From: Coriobacteriaceae bacterium
Lineage (GTDB): Bacteria; Actinomycetota; Coriobacteriia; Coriobacteriales; Coriobacteriaceae
Length of the DNA: 64,000 bases
Reading direction: 5' to 3'
NCBI GenBank assembly: GCA_025757745.1
Contig: CP107217.1
Coordinates: 1,612,001 to 1,676,000, forward strand
Of the stretch, positions 16,070-25,168 are shown piece after piece. A model generated the notes under the pieces. It did no database searches and was not told the origin of the DNA. It worked only from the letters and a program-made list of their open reading frames with translations. The position numbers and the translations under genes are program-made. Position 1 is the stretch's first letter, and every line of letters starts with the position of its first letter.

Positions 16070-16909
16070 TCACTCGCCCTTCCTCCCCTCTTCGAAGAAG
16101 CCAATCCAGACGAGAAGGACGACAAGGCAAATCGCCGTGACCACCAAGGCAAGGACAGAAGTCACCTCAAGCTGCCATATCACCGCGCGCAAACCCGTAT
16201 CCGTGGCAAGCCCAAGCTCCACGAGCAGCGACCCCAGCCGCTCCGCCCAGGCGAACGGCACGTAGCCGAGCACACCCGACGAGGCCGCGGTGAGCTCGCC
16301 GGTGACAAGCCCGTGCGCGAGGCCGCCCACGGCGAAGAGGGCGCAGGCGAGGCCCGCCGCGCCGACCCCGATGGCGGCGTTTCTGCCGAGGGCGAGCGCG
16401 AGCCAGGCCGACGCGACGTAGAGCACGAGCGAGCCCGCCGCCATGCCCGCGGCGGCGCGGGCGTAGACCCCTGCCGAGAACGCGTCGCGCCCAAAGGCAC
16501 CGATCACGCCGGCAAATGACCCGAGCGCCACCGCCATCGCAATGATGCCGAGCAGCCACAGCACGAGCACGCGCGCGGCGAGGGCGATGCGCCTCGACGG
16601 CAACGCGAGCAGGTTGGAAAGGCCGGACGCCTCGCGCTCACCGTCGATATCCAGGCCGCACACGATCGCGACCATGAGGGGCATGAGCGCGCCGATAAGC
16701 TGGACGAACGCGTCCGTTCCAAGTCGCGGATCCCACGGCGCCACGCCGAAGTATGCCCCGCAGGCAACGCCGGCGATAAGGCCGCACGCCAGGTGCAGCG
16801 CGATCAACGGGGAGCGCTTGAGCCGCACGCACTCCGAGAGCACGGCGCGCCATAGGGACATCCGGGACGTCTGGCCAACGCTCGAGCCAACATGCCTTCC
16901 GCTTCCCAT
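16070..16909 (-). CDS. ABC-2 permease, lantibiotic-protection type (second permease)
   Basis: 279 aa from ATG 16909, whose first base is the last base region of the preceding stop (TGATG). Six hydrophobic segments follow LWRAVLSECVRLKRSPLIALH, a start typical of lantibiotic-protection permeases. The end is WIGFFEEGRKGE. An alternative start is the Met of MSLWRAV 16 codons in. Translational coupling to the other permease supports a heteromeric complex. Confidence 0.75.
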   Translation of the reverse strand: MGSGRHVGSSVGQTSRMSLWRAVLSECVRLKRSPLIALHLACGLIAGVACGAYFGVAPWDPRLGTDAFVQLIGALMPLMVAIVCGLDIDGEREASGLSNLLALPSRRIALAARVLVLWLLGIIAMAVALGSFAGVIGAFGRDAFSAGVYARAAAGMAAGSLVLYVASAWLALALGRNAAIGVGAAGLACALFAVGGLAHGLVTGELTAASSGVLGYVPFAWAERLGSLLVELGLATDTGLRAVIWQLEVTSVLALVVTAICLVVLLVWIGFFEEGRKGE

Positions 16910-17742
16910 CACAGTTCCTCCGATCCCCTGAACCAGACCGCACCGACGAACGTGAGCAGCACGAACGCCGCCGCGCAAACCGCGAGCGCCGCCGCCTGAA
17001 CAGGCCCGAAGGACCCGATCGCAGCCGCGAGCCCGGGCGACGCCGAGAGCGGCTCGGCCGTGGGCAGCACAGGCAAGAAGGCGCTCGGCATGATGACGGA
17101 GGCCGCCGGCGGAAGCGCCCACCACAGGCCTCCCACCGCGGACCACGCGAAGCCCCCGCCGATCTGCACCGCAAGCGGGCCCAGTACGCCAGCGAGCATG
17201 CCGACCCGGCAGACAAGGAAGAGCGTCACCGGAATCATCCACGACGTCGCGATGACGCTCGTCACCGCAGCGGCCGCCATCGCGGGAACCGATGGCCCAC
17301 CCGGGTTCACGACGGCACCCACGAGGTACACGGCGAGTACGCAAGCGTTCGAGAGCGCCGAGAGCGCGAGGCACCAGAGCGCCTTCGCCCACCAGGCCTG
17401 TCCGAGCGGAGCCGGGCTGGAGAGCGGCACGTGGCCGCGCAGCCGCGCATCGTAGTTGGCCACGCACGCGGAGATGAGCGTGAGCGCCACGGGCAAGAGC
17501 AGCACGTAGTAGTAGTTCCATGCCGAGAACGAGAGCCCGGCACTCATGCCGAAGCGCCCCGAGAGCGGGCCGAAGAGCAACGGGAACGGCAACGCAAGCG
17601 CGATGGCGACCTTGACCGGCGCCCCGTGGGAGCTCTTCAGCGCCTCGGAGCGCAGGGCGCGGAAGAGGCCGGGACGGCGCGCTGATCCCGCCTGCGGCAC
17701 CGGCTTCTCGACGCGCTCGGACACAGCAGCAGACCGGCTCAT
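16909..17742 (-). CDS. ABC-2 permease, lantibiotic-protection type (first permease)
   Basis: 277 aa from ATG 17742, overlapping the ATPase stop as ATGA. After a 30-residue cytoplasmic tail, LFRALRSEALKSSHGAPVKV precedes six hydrophobic segments. WNYYYVLLLPVALTLISACV is characteristic of lantibiotic-immunity MutE/EpiE-like permeases. The gene is embedded in a tight five-gene unit: ATPase, permease, permease, regulator, kinase. Confidence 0.75.
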   Translation of the reverse strand: MSRSAAVSERVEKPVPQAGSARRPGLFRALRSEALKSSHGAPVKVAIALALPFPLLFGPLSGRFGMSAGLSFSAWNYYYVLLLPVALTLISACVANYDARLRGHVPLSSPAPLGQAWWAKALWCLALSALSNACVLAVYLVGAVVNPGGPSVPAMAAAAVTSVIATSWMIPVTLFLVCRVGMLAGVLGPLAVQIGGGFAWSAVGGLWWALPPAASVIMPSAFLPVLPTAEPLSASPGLAAAIGSFGPVQAAALAVCAAAFVLLTFVGAVWFRGSEEL

Positions 17743-18452
17743 GCGGCCACCCCCGTCCGTCGGCACACGTCCATGAACAGGGCCTCGAGGTCCTGGCCCC
17801 TCTGAAGCGGCGCCTGGTAGGCGAGCCGGCCGCCCGTAATGATGCCGATGTCATCGGCCGTCTGCTCCACCTCACCCAGGATATGGCTCGATACGATGAC
17901 CGTGATGCCGCGCTTGGGGAAGCTGCGGATGAGCCCGCGCAGTTCCTCGATGCCGATGGGGTCGAGCCCGTTGGTGGGCTCGTCCAGGATGAGAAGCCGC
18001 GGGCTCGCGAGCAGCGCGATCGCGATGCCGAGCCGCTGCTTCATCCCCAGGCTGAAGCGCCCGGCGCGCTTGGACCCGGTGTCTTTAAGGTCAACCGTCT
18101 CGAGCACCTCGGCGATGCGACCCTCGGGGATGCCCAGCAACGTGGTGCGCACGAGCAGGTTCTCGCGCGCCGTGAGGTTGGGGTAGAGCGGCGGCTGCTC
18201 GATGAGCGAGCCGATGGAATACAGGTCGTTTCGACTCCACGGATGGCCATCGACCAGGATCTGCCCCGAGGTGGGGCGCAGCATCCCCGTGACCATCTTG
18301 AGCGTGGTGGACTTGCCCGCGCCGTTGGGGCCGAGCAGGCCGTACACGCGCCCCTCCCCCACGTGCAGGCTCACGCCGTCGACCGCCATCTGCGCGCGGC
18401 TGCCGCGGCCGAACCGCTTCGTGAGCCCGCGCGTCTCCAATACGTATGCCAT
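17739..18452 (-). CDS. ABC transporter ATPase, lantibiotic-protection type
   Basis: 237 aa from ATG 18452 with GGAGG at 5-nt spacing. LETRGLTKRFG, Walker A GPNGAGKST, the Q-loop region SIGSLIEQPPLYPNLTAREN, signature SLGMKQRLGIA, Walker B LLILDEPTNGLDP and switch VIVSSH are seen. This is the compact gallidermin/mutacin-class immunity ATPase (LanF). It starts the second, apparently more complete operon, and energises the two permeases that follow. Confidence 0.85.
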   Translation of the reverse strand: MAYVLETRGLTKRFGRGSRAQMAVDGVSLHVGEGRVYGLLGPNGAGKSTTLKMVTGMLRPTSGQILVDGHPWSRNDLYSIGSLIEQPPLYPNLTARENLLVRTTLLGIPEGRIAEVLETVDLKDTGSKRAGRFSLGMKQRLGIAIALLASPRLLILDEPTNGLDPIGIEELRGLIRSFPKRGITVIVSSHILGEVEQTADDIGIITGGRLAYQAPLQRGQDLEALFMDVCRRTGVAA

Positions 18453-18565
18453 GAGAGCCTCCATCCCAAGGATTACTTACTTGCAATTCCTAGGGTGAAG
18501 GCCGTTTCTAAAGAAGCGTTAAAGGCCGGAAGATAAACTCACGATAGCTGCCCGGGACAAGGGTC

Positions 18566-18661
18566 AACTGCAATTGGGGCAGGCCGCACAGCGCCTGCGG
18601 GGGCCTGCCGCCGATGTCGCGCATCGTCGGCGTCAACAACGTCATGGCACACAACACCTAG
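18566..18661 (+). pseudogene. IS481-type transposase, C-terminal remnant
   Basis: 31 codons ending in TAG read GRPHSACGGLPPMSR and VNNVMAHNT, matching the typical end of IS481-family transposases (RPHxALGGxPPxSR...VNNV). Nothing upstream in the frame continues the protein, so only the tail survives. A 10-bp hairpin (CGAAAGACGG, 18675-18701) follows within 15 nt and may be its terminator. Confidence 0.55.
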
Positions 18662-18674
18662 TGCGGACGGCGAT

Positions 18675-18701
18675 CGAAAGACGGTCGCCGCCCGTCTTTC
18701 G
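18675..18701 (+). terminator. hairpin after the IS481 remnant
   Basis: A perfect 10-bp stem, CGAAAGACGG with CCGTCTTTCG, and a 7-nt loop, followed by TCTTCT on the plus strand. The T-run is weak. Confidence 0.4.
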
Positions 18702-18739
18702 TCTTCTACCTTCTGCGTCGTAAACGACAATACTCAACG

Positions 18740-18800
18740 GTATACGTGGGCAGCGCGGCTATCATAGTACCTTATCGATATCCGCACTGCCCACGTATAC
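18740..18800. promoter_or_regulatory. 14-bp inverted repeat upstream of the kinase gene
   Basis: GTATACGTGGGCAG at 18740-18753 is exactly complementary to CTGCCCACGTATAC at 18787-18800, with 33 nt between. The right arm ends 32 nt before the kinase ATG. It could be a paired operator or a hairpin in the 5' leader. Confidence 0.5.
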
Positions 18801-18832
18801 GCGCGGCAACCCATGCCAGACAAAGGAACGCC

Positions 18833-20917
18833 ATGGATACTACCGATAGCGCCTATGGCGACAAACTCATCCGTCTCGATACGTTCGATACCGCCGTGGC
18901 GGTCAACCCCAGCGCCGAGGACGACGCCAAGCGTCGGTTTATGACGCTTATTCTTCAAACGACCCGTCGCAACAACGGCAACATCGGGCACGTACTGCGC
19001 GCGACCAACACGAGCGGCGAAGCCTTTGCCGTCAAGCTACTCAAGGACAACGCCATCCTTTCCGGCCAAGCCCTCGACCGCTCCGCCGAGCAATCGGCCG
19101 CGCACCTGGCCAACACCGCCGCTCTGTTCGAGGAGTACCGTCATCTGTGTACCGTCTCGCACCTGCGCGGATTTCCGCGCGTCTATGGCTACGGATCGTG
19201 CGAGGATGACCCGCTCATCCTCATGGAGTGGGTCGAGGGCACCTCGCTCAAGCAGGCGCTGCCCCTGCTTCCGCGCGACGCCTCGGGCGGGCTGACCACC
19301 CAGATGGTCGCCGCCGTCGGAAACGCCGTGCTTCGCGCGCTCTTGATGACCCAGGGGCTCGTGAATCCGGTCGTCCATCGCGACCTGTCGCCTGCCAACA
19401 TCATGTTCCGCACCACCAGCCGAACGCTCGAGTAGCAGATCGTCGATTGCTCCTTTGACCCCTGCCTCATCGACATGGGCTCCGCGACCATGGCCCTCGG
19501 CGACGACACGATCACCCGGCGCGCCGACATCTGGCGCTTTGCCACGCCCGCATACGCCGCGCCCGAGATGCTCACGCAGGATATCGAAGGCATCGCGGCC
19601 CTTCGCCGCTCGCCCGCGATCGACGTCTATGCGCTTTCGAGCATTCTGTACCAGCTCTACAGCGGTCGCAAACCGTTTGACTTTGAGTCGACGGACGCCG
19701 CTGCAACCGGCTCGTTCTATCTCGTAAAGACCAAGACCAAGCCGGCACCGCTCGAGCCGCGATGCAATGACGACGAGGCGCTCGTCCAGATCATCATGAA
19801 AGGCATCTCAGTCGAGCAGTGCGATCGTCCCACCGAGCAGCAGATGCTCGAGGTGCTCTCGGCATACCTCACCGATGCCAAATCCGAGGGCTGCGAGGGC
19901 GTAGGAGACGAGGCCGCAATTGATACCGATTCCGGCACGCACCTTAAGGTCGACGTCGCCGGCGAGCGCGTGCGAGAGGTCTTGGAGCAGGCCCGGCACG
20001 ATGCCATGACCCGCCGCCGCTTTATTATCGGTAGCGTCGTTGCAGCCGTTGCGGGGCTCAGCGTCATTGGGGCGGCGACCCATGGCTTCGGCATCCCCGA
20101 CTACCTGGACGGCATCCGCGGTACGCTTGACGACTACACCTGGGATCAGCTGAAGGAGATTTCGCTCAAGATTAAGGCGGCGAAGAGCAACGCCGAAGCT
20201 CGCAAGATCGCCAAGCGTTATCATCTGCTCGACGACGACGGCCGTATTCCCTACCCGAGCACCAAGCGCGTTACGCTCACCAACGGGCTGGAGGTCGGGG
20301 CGCAACTCGTGGGCATTCTTCACGACGACCTGGCGGATACCAACGGCAAGGCCGGTCTGTCATTTATCTTTGACGCAGGTATTGCCGAGCGCGATGCCTC
20401 AGAGCACCCGCTCAACGGTGGCTGGGAAGACTGCGAGCTGCGCACATGGCTCGATGAGGACGGCATTAAGCTGCTTCCCAAGGAACTGCAATCGGTTATC
20501 AGTCCGGTCAAGAAGATCTCGAACAACGTCGGCGCCACCAAAAGCACTTCGTGCCTGAGCGAGTTGCCCGCGACCCTTTGGCTGCCCGCCATGGTCGAGC
20601 TGTGCGGAGTGCAGCCGCCCGAGTCATTTGCCGAGGACTTTCACTACCTGGCCGACATCTATAACGGCGAGGGCAAGGAGTACCAACTCTTCCGCGAGCT
20701 CAAGGTGAGCCCGTATTCCACGAACGAGACGATGGTCCGCCAGTGGAAGGGCAAGGACACCTGTTGGTGGGAACGAACGGCGAGTCCCGACACATCGGAG
20801 AGCGAAGGCACACTCTATATGAACCGCGTGGGGCACGACGGCGACGTCTTTACGTACGCAACGCCTGCGGAAAAGCCAAACAAGCGAACCTGCGTGATTC
20901 CCGGATTCTGCATCTAG
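18833..20917 (+). pseudogene. Ser/Thr protein kinase-DUF6273 membrane protein, internal TAG
   Basis: One frame from ATG 18833 to the stop at 20917 (694 residues if read through), broken only by TAG at 19433-19435, codon 201. Part 1 holds the nucleotide-binding lobe (EAFAVKLL lysine, about residue 67) and catalytic loop VVHRDLSPANIM (about 182). After the TAG come CLIDMGSA, in the place of the DFG motif, and the kinase C-lobe. A single membrane helix (RRFIIGSVVAAVAGLSVIG) lies near 395-415, and a C-terminal DUF6273 domain (about 480-690) has ELRTWLDEDGIKLL. Replacing TAG with CAG or GAG restores a normal sequence. It is a recent nonsense mutation, a sequencing error, or readthrough. Confidence 0.8.
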
Positions 20918-20958
20918 GCAGCGGGCGTCTTGCCGTGACGAGACCCCTCCCCGGCAAT

Positions 20959-21259
20959 TGTCTCGATCTGTAACATCTACTCGGCAGATACAGGTCTAGA
21001 TGTTACAGAACGAGACAAAACCCCAGCCCCGCGAGACAACATCTCAATCTGTAACAGTAAGGGGTTAAAAACCTCTCTAGATGTGGCAGATCAAGACATT
21101 TGAGTCGACCGCGGACGGTCTGTCTCGATCTGTAACAGTTAGAGGTCATATTTGCTGCTAGATGTTACAGATTGAGACATTGAGTTTTCTGCCAACTGTT
21201 TGTCTTGATCTGTAACAAATACTCGGCAAAACGGGGTCTAGTTGTTACAGATCGAGACG
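20959..21259. repeat. hairpin array A, four 59-bp units
   Basis: Units lie at 20959-21017, 21040-21098, 21121-21179 and 21201-21259. Each is a 17-nt arm (consensus TGTCTCGATCTGTAACA), a 25-nt centre and the complementary arm; spacers are 22, 22 and 21 nt. The third unit has one mismatch in its arms. In the second unit the right arm is the most diverged (TGTGGCAG...). Most centres end in CTAGA. The array fills the gap between the kinase gene and the copper promoter. Confidence 0.9.
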
Positions 21260-21330
21260 TTTGGCAGAGACGGCCACCGATTGGGCAGCCACCCTCATCT
21301 GTAGCGAGATGTCATACATTAATTCTGTAC

Positions 21331-21361
21331 TGGACACCCCCAGGGGGTATGGGTGTATAGT
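21331..21361 (+). promoter_or_regulatory. CsoR-type operator inside the copper promoter
   Basis: ACACCCCCAGGGGGTAT (21334-21350) matches the C/G-rich pseudo-palindrome bound by CsoR repressors. It lies between a -35-like TGGACA (21331-21336) and a -10-like TATAGT (21356-21361), 19 nt apart. CsoR is encoded at the end of the operon, so copper-released autorepression is expected. Confidence 0.7.
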
Positions 21362-21408
21362 ATCGGTTGGTTAACATTTCCGACACTACGTCACAGAAAG
21401 GAGAAGCC

Positions 21409-23745
21409 ATGGCTCAAGATACGTTCGACGTGGGCGGTATGACCTGCGCCGCCTGCCAGGCGCACGTGGACCGTGCCGTGAGCAAGCTCGACGGCGTCGA
21501 GAGCGTCGCGGTCAATCTGCTCGCCGGCTCCATGCTGGTCGACTACGACCCCGCGCAGGTCTCCCCCAACGATATCTGCGCTGCCGTCGACCGCGCAGGC
21601 TACTCGGCCTCGCCCGTCGACGCGGGCGGCGCCGGCCCAAGCGGCAGCGCACAAGCCGGGTCCGGCGCCGCCCATATGGAGTCCCCTACCAAAAAGCTGG
21701 AGGCCGCCGCCTCCGTCATGCGCACCCGCCTCATCGTCTCGATCGTCTTCCTCATCCCGTTGTTCTATATAGGCATGGGGCACATGCTCGGCTGGCCGCT
21801 GCCCAGCGTCTTCACCGACCACACCCACAGCATGACGCTCGCCCTCACCGAGCTCGTCCTGCTCATCCCTATCGTCTACGTCAACGACGCGTACTTTATC
21901 AACGGGTTTAAATCGCTCGCACACGGCGCGCCCACCATGGACGCCCTTATCGCCGTTGGCGCCACCGCATCCATCGCCTGGTCGCTCTACGCCATGTTTA
22001 TCATGGCCGACCAACTAGCCGCAGGACAGGTCCGCGAGGCCATGATGACGGGCATGGACAACCTGTATTTTGAGAGTGCGGGCACGATCCTGTCGCTCGT
22101 CACCGTGGGCAAATACCTCGAGACACGCAGCAAATCCAAAACCGGCGGCGCCATCGAGGCGCTCATTGACCTGGCGCCCAAGACCGCGATCGTCGTGGCC
22201 GAGGACGGTACCGAAGCCACCGTCGACGTCGACAGCATCCTTCCCGGCCAGGTGCTGCGCGTGCGTCCCGGCGAGTCCATCCCCGTTGACGGCGTGGTGC
22301 TCGAGGGCAGCTCGTCCGTGGACGAGAGCGCGCTCACCGGCGAGTCCATCCCCGTGGAAAAGACCGCCGGCGACACCGTCAACGCCGCCACGGTCAACCG
22401 CACCGGCTCGTTTACGTTCCGCGCCACGCGTGTGGGCGCCGACACGTCGCTCGCCAAAATCATCAAGCTCGTCGAGGACGCCAATGCCACCAAGGCGCCC
22501 ATCGCCCGCCTGGCCGACAAGGTCGCCGGCGTGTTCGTGCCCGCGGTGTTCGTAATCTCTGCCGTAACTTTTGTGGCGTGGATGGTGCTGACCGGAAGCG
22601 TCAACGAAGCGCTTACCTCCGCCGTCGCCGTGCTGGTGATCAGCTGTCCGTGCGCACTGGGCCTGGCCACGCCCGTCGCCATTATGGTGGGCACCGGCAA
22701 GGGCGCCGAGATGGGCATTCTGTTTAAGAGCGCCGAGGCGCTGGAGAACCTGCGCAGCGTGGGCACCGTGGTGCTCGATAAGACGGGCACGGTCACCCGC
22801 GGCAAGCCTGCCGTGACCGATATCGTGGTAACCACGCGCGCTGACGGCTCGCCCGCCATGAGCGAAAAGGCGCTGCTCAAGCTGGCCGCCGCGTTGGAGC
22901 GCTCGAGCGAGCACCCGCTGGCCGAGGCGATTATGGCCGAGTGCGAGGCGCGCGGAATCGTCGCGCGCATGGTCGAGGACTTTGCCGCCGCGCCCGGTCG
23001 TGGCGTTACGGCGCGCGAAGGGCAAAACGCCATTGCCGCCGGCAACGTGCGCCTGATGAACGAGTTGGGCGCGAAGGTGCCCGCCGGCCTTGCCGAACAG
23101 TTCGCCGCCGAAGGCAAAACACCGCTGTTCTTTGCCAAGAACGGCGAGCTTGCCGGCACCATTGCCGTGGCTGACGAGGTCAAGGAGACGAGCGCCGAGG
23201 CCATCGCCGCGCTCCGCAAGCTCGGCGTCGACGTGCGCATGCTCACCGGCGACAACCGCGTGACGGCCGAGGCCATCGCCCGCCGCGTGGGACTGAACAG
23301 CAAGCAGGTCATCGCCGACGTCCTCCCCGCCGACAAGGAACGCCACGTGCGCGAACTGCAGGATGCGGGCAGCAAGGTCGCCATGGTGGGCGACGGCATC
23401 AACGACTCCCCCGCCCTGGCGCGTGCCGATGTAGGCCTTGCCATCGGCACCGGTGCCGACATCGCCAAGGAAGGGGCAGATGTGGTACTCATGCGCAGCG
23501 ACCTCATGGACGTCGCCCGCGCCATCGAGCTTTCGCGCGCCACGATCCGCAACATCAAGCAGGACCTGTTCTGGGCGCTGTTCTACAACGGCATCGGCAT
23601 TCCGCTGGCGGCGGGCGTGTTCTTCCCGCTCACGGGATGGCAACTCTCGCCGATGTTTGGCGCCGCGGCCATGAGCCTGTCGAGCGTGTGTGTTGTTTCC
23701 AACGCTCTGCGCCTACGAGCCTTTAAGCCCAAGACGGCGCACTGA
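21409..23745 (+). CDS. copA: copper-exporting P1B-type ATPase
   Basis: 778 aa from ATG 21409 (AAAGGAG upstream). The N-terminal heavy-metal domain has GMTCAACQAHV (CxxC, about 10-20). Eight membrane segments include the transport motif SCPCALGLATP. The phosphorylation motif DKTGTVTRG, the HP motif SSEHPLAEA and MVGDGINDSPALA are intact. It pumps Cu(I) out of the cytoplasm. It heads the copA-copZ-csoR cluster behind a CsoR-like operator. Confidence 0.95.
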   Translation: MAQDTFDVGGMTCAACQAHVDRAVSKLDGVESVAVNLLAGSMLVDYDPAQVSPNDICAAVDRAGYSASPVDAGGAGPSGSAQAGSGAAHMESPTKKLEAAASVMRTRLIVSIVFLIPLFYIGMGHMLGWPLPSVFTDHTHSMTLALTELVLLIPIVYVNDAYFINGFKSLAHGAPTMDALIAVGATASIAWSLYAMFIMADQLAAGQVREAMMTGMDNLYFESAGTILSLVTVGKYLETRSKSKTGGAIEALIDLAPKTAIVVAEDGTEATVDVDSILPGQVLRVRPGESIPVDGVVLEGSSSVDESALTGESIPVEKTAGDTVNAATVNRTGSFTFRATRVGADTSLAKIIKLVEDANATKAPIARLADKVAGVFVPAVFVISAVTFVAWMVLTGSVNEALTSAVAVLVISCPCALGLATPVAIMVGTGKGAEMGILFKSAEALENLRSVGTVVLDKTGTVTRGKPAVTDIVVTTRADGSPAMSEKALLKLAAALERSSEHPLAEAIMAECEARGIVARMVEDFAAAPGRGVTAREGQNAIAAGNVRLMNELGAKVPAGLAEQFAAEGKTPLFFAKNGELAGTIAVADEVKETSAEAIAALRKLGVDVRMLTGDNRVTAEAIARRVGLNSKQVIADVLPADKERHVRELQDAGSKVAMVGDGINDSPALARADVGLAIGTGADIAKEGADVVLMRSDLMDVARAIELSRATIRNIKQDLFWALFYNGIGIPLAAGVFFPLTGWQLSPMFGAAAMSLSSVCVVSNALRLRAFKPKTAH

Positions 23746-23753
23746 TGCACCCG

Positions 23754-23825
23754 ACCTTGCCCCTCAAACCGTCGCTCGCGTACCCAAGTACGCTTCGCTC
23801 CTCTTTCGGGGCAATCTCGGGCACC
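23754..23825. repeat. dispersed 72-74-bp repeat, copy 2
   Basis: Inverted copy of the element at 12284-12357. It occupies almost the whole gap between copA and copZ. Confidence 0.75.
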
Positions 23826-23897
23826 TCAGCGCACCTTTAAGATGACGCTGTTCACGACTAAACTGTCAGATAATCTCAATCGATAAGGAGTACACCT

Positions 23898-24119
23898 ATG
23901 CGATACACAATCAAGACTTCCGGCCTCATGTGCGGCCACTGCGACGCCACCGTCGAGACGGCGTTGCTCAACGTGGCCGGCGTGACCGACGCCGACGCCG
24001 ATCACGAGACCCAGACCGTCCAGGTGGAGTGCGCCGACACCGTGACCGCCGAGCAGCTCGCCGCCGCTGTCGAGGGTGCCGGCGAGAAGTTCCACGCCCT
24101 ATCCGTGACCGCCGCGTAG
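23898..24119 (+). CDS. copZ: copper chaperone
   Basis: 73 aa, a single heavy-metal-associated domain with GLMCGHCDATVE (CxxC) near residues 9-20 and a ferredoxin-like pattern through AVEGAGEKF. It carries Cu(I) to CopA and to CsoR. It lies 150 nt after copA, separated by a repeat, and 48 nt before csoR. The ribosome binding site is AAGGAG. Confidence 0.9.
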   Translation: MRYTIKTSGLMCGHCDATVETALLNVAGVTDADADHETQTVQVECADTVTAEQLAAAVEGAGEKFHALSVTAA

Positions 24120-24167
24120 CAGCTACCAGAAGCATTCGACCCCATCGACCAGAAACGAGGACCCGCC

Positions 24168-24440
24168 ATGATGGCAGACCACAAATCGGTGACCCGGATG
24201 CTCAAGACGGCACGCGGCCAGATCGACGGCATCTTGCGGATGGTCGATGAGGACCGCTACTGCGTCGATATTTCCACGCAGCTCATGGCAACGCAGGCGC
24301 TCATTGCGCGCATCAACGCCGATGTGCTCAAGGCGCATATCGAGGGCTGCGTGACTTCGGCAATCGAATCGGGCGACGAAGACCTCAAGGCCGCCAAGCT
24401 CGCCGAGATCGAACGCGTCGTCGACAAGCTCTCCAAGTAA
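24168..24440 (+). CDS. csoR: copper-sensing repressor
   Basis: 90 aa, all-helical CsoR/FrmR family. The Cu(I) ligand set Cys (RYCVDI), His (KAHIEG) and Cys (GCVTS) is present, and this marks CsoR rather than FrmR or RcnR. It binds DNA without copper and should act on the C/G palindrome at 21334-21350. ATG 24168 or the ATG one codon later is the start. Confidence 0.9.
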   Translation: MMADHKSVTRMLKTARGQIDGILRMVDEDRYCVDISTQLMATQALIARINADVLKAHIEGCVTSAIESGDEDLKAAKLAEIERVVDKLSK

Positions 24441-24450
24441 TTGGGGCATT

Positions 24451-24531
24451 GGGGACGGACTGCTTTGCACCTTCTTGGTGCATCGGGGACAGGTATGTTT
24501 GCACCACCTTGGTGCAGATTGACCTGTCCCC
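24451..24531. repeat. GGGGAC-family intergenic element
   Basis: Starts 11 nt after csoR. The stronger hairpin (24485-24531) pairs GGGGACAGGT with ACCTGTCCCC around a nested GCACC/GGTGC stem. A partial tandem copy, GGGGACGGACTGCTTTGCACC, precedes it. See also 29192, 44871, 55666, 59280, 61929 and 63933. Confidence 0.7.
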
Positions 24532-24586
24532 CTTGCTCTAAATCGGGTATAAAGGCGTGCAGCATATCGAACGAAAGGCAATTTGC

Positions 24587-25060
24587 ATGAATGACTTTAT
24601 GAAGGGTCGCAATGGCGCCGATGAGCTCACCATCGTAATGGGTTTTGCCGGCATCATCATCGCGATGATCGGATCGATGGCACGCATCCAGTGGCTCAGC
24701 TGGATCGCCATCGCCGTCATCGTGCTCGGCGTGCTGCGCGGCCTGTCCAAAAACATCGACGCACGTCGCAAGGAGAACGACGCCTTTGTCGCCGCGACTG
24801 CCAATGTTCCCGGCTTGGGCAAGTTCGTCGCCAGCTTGGGCGGCGGCGCTGCAGCGGCCAGCACCTCACGCGCGGCCGGCACCAGCAAGGAAGACTTTGA
24901 GCGTGCCAAGCGCACGGCAAAGAAGATGTGGAAGGGCCGCAAGACCACGGCATACCTCAAGTGCCCCAACTGCGGCCAGATGCTCTCCGTCCCCAAGGGC
25001 AAAGGCAAGATCCGCGTCACCTGCCCCAAGTGCCATGCCAAGATGGAGACGCGCTCCTAG
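24587..25060 (+). CDS. membrane protein with C-terminal zinc ribbon
   Basis: 157 aa from ATG 24587 (GAAAGG upstream). Two adjacent hydrophobic segments lie at about 15-55, then a cytoplasmic linker rich in Ala and charged residues, then a zinc ribbon with CPNCGQML and CPKCHAKM. Nothing indicates an enzymatic role. The layout resembles small gut-bacterial membrane proteins of unknown function. A strong terminator follows at once. Confidence 0.7.
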   Translation: MNDFMKGRNGADELTIVMGFAGIIIAMIGSMARIQWLSWIAIAVIVLGVLRGLSKNIDARRKENDAFVAATANVPGLGKFVASLGGGAAAASTSRAAGTSKEDFERAKRTAKKMWKGRKTTAYLKCPNCGQMLSVPKGKGKIRVTCPKCHAKMETRS

Positions 25061-25085
25061 CCGCCATACCATGGGACAAATAAAA

Positions 25086-25117
25086 GCCGAGGTCTCGCAC
25101 TGGGACCTCGGCTTTTT
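25086..25117. terminator. bidirectional intrinsic terminator
   Basis: A 9-bp stem, GCCGAGGTC with GACCTCGGC, preceded by AAAA and followed by TTTTT. It serves the convergent genes on both sides. Confidence 0.85.
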
Positions 25118-25168
25118 CTAATTATGACAAAAGGATTGCCCCCCTTGTCGCATCGCCATATCGCGCGC

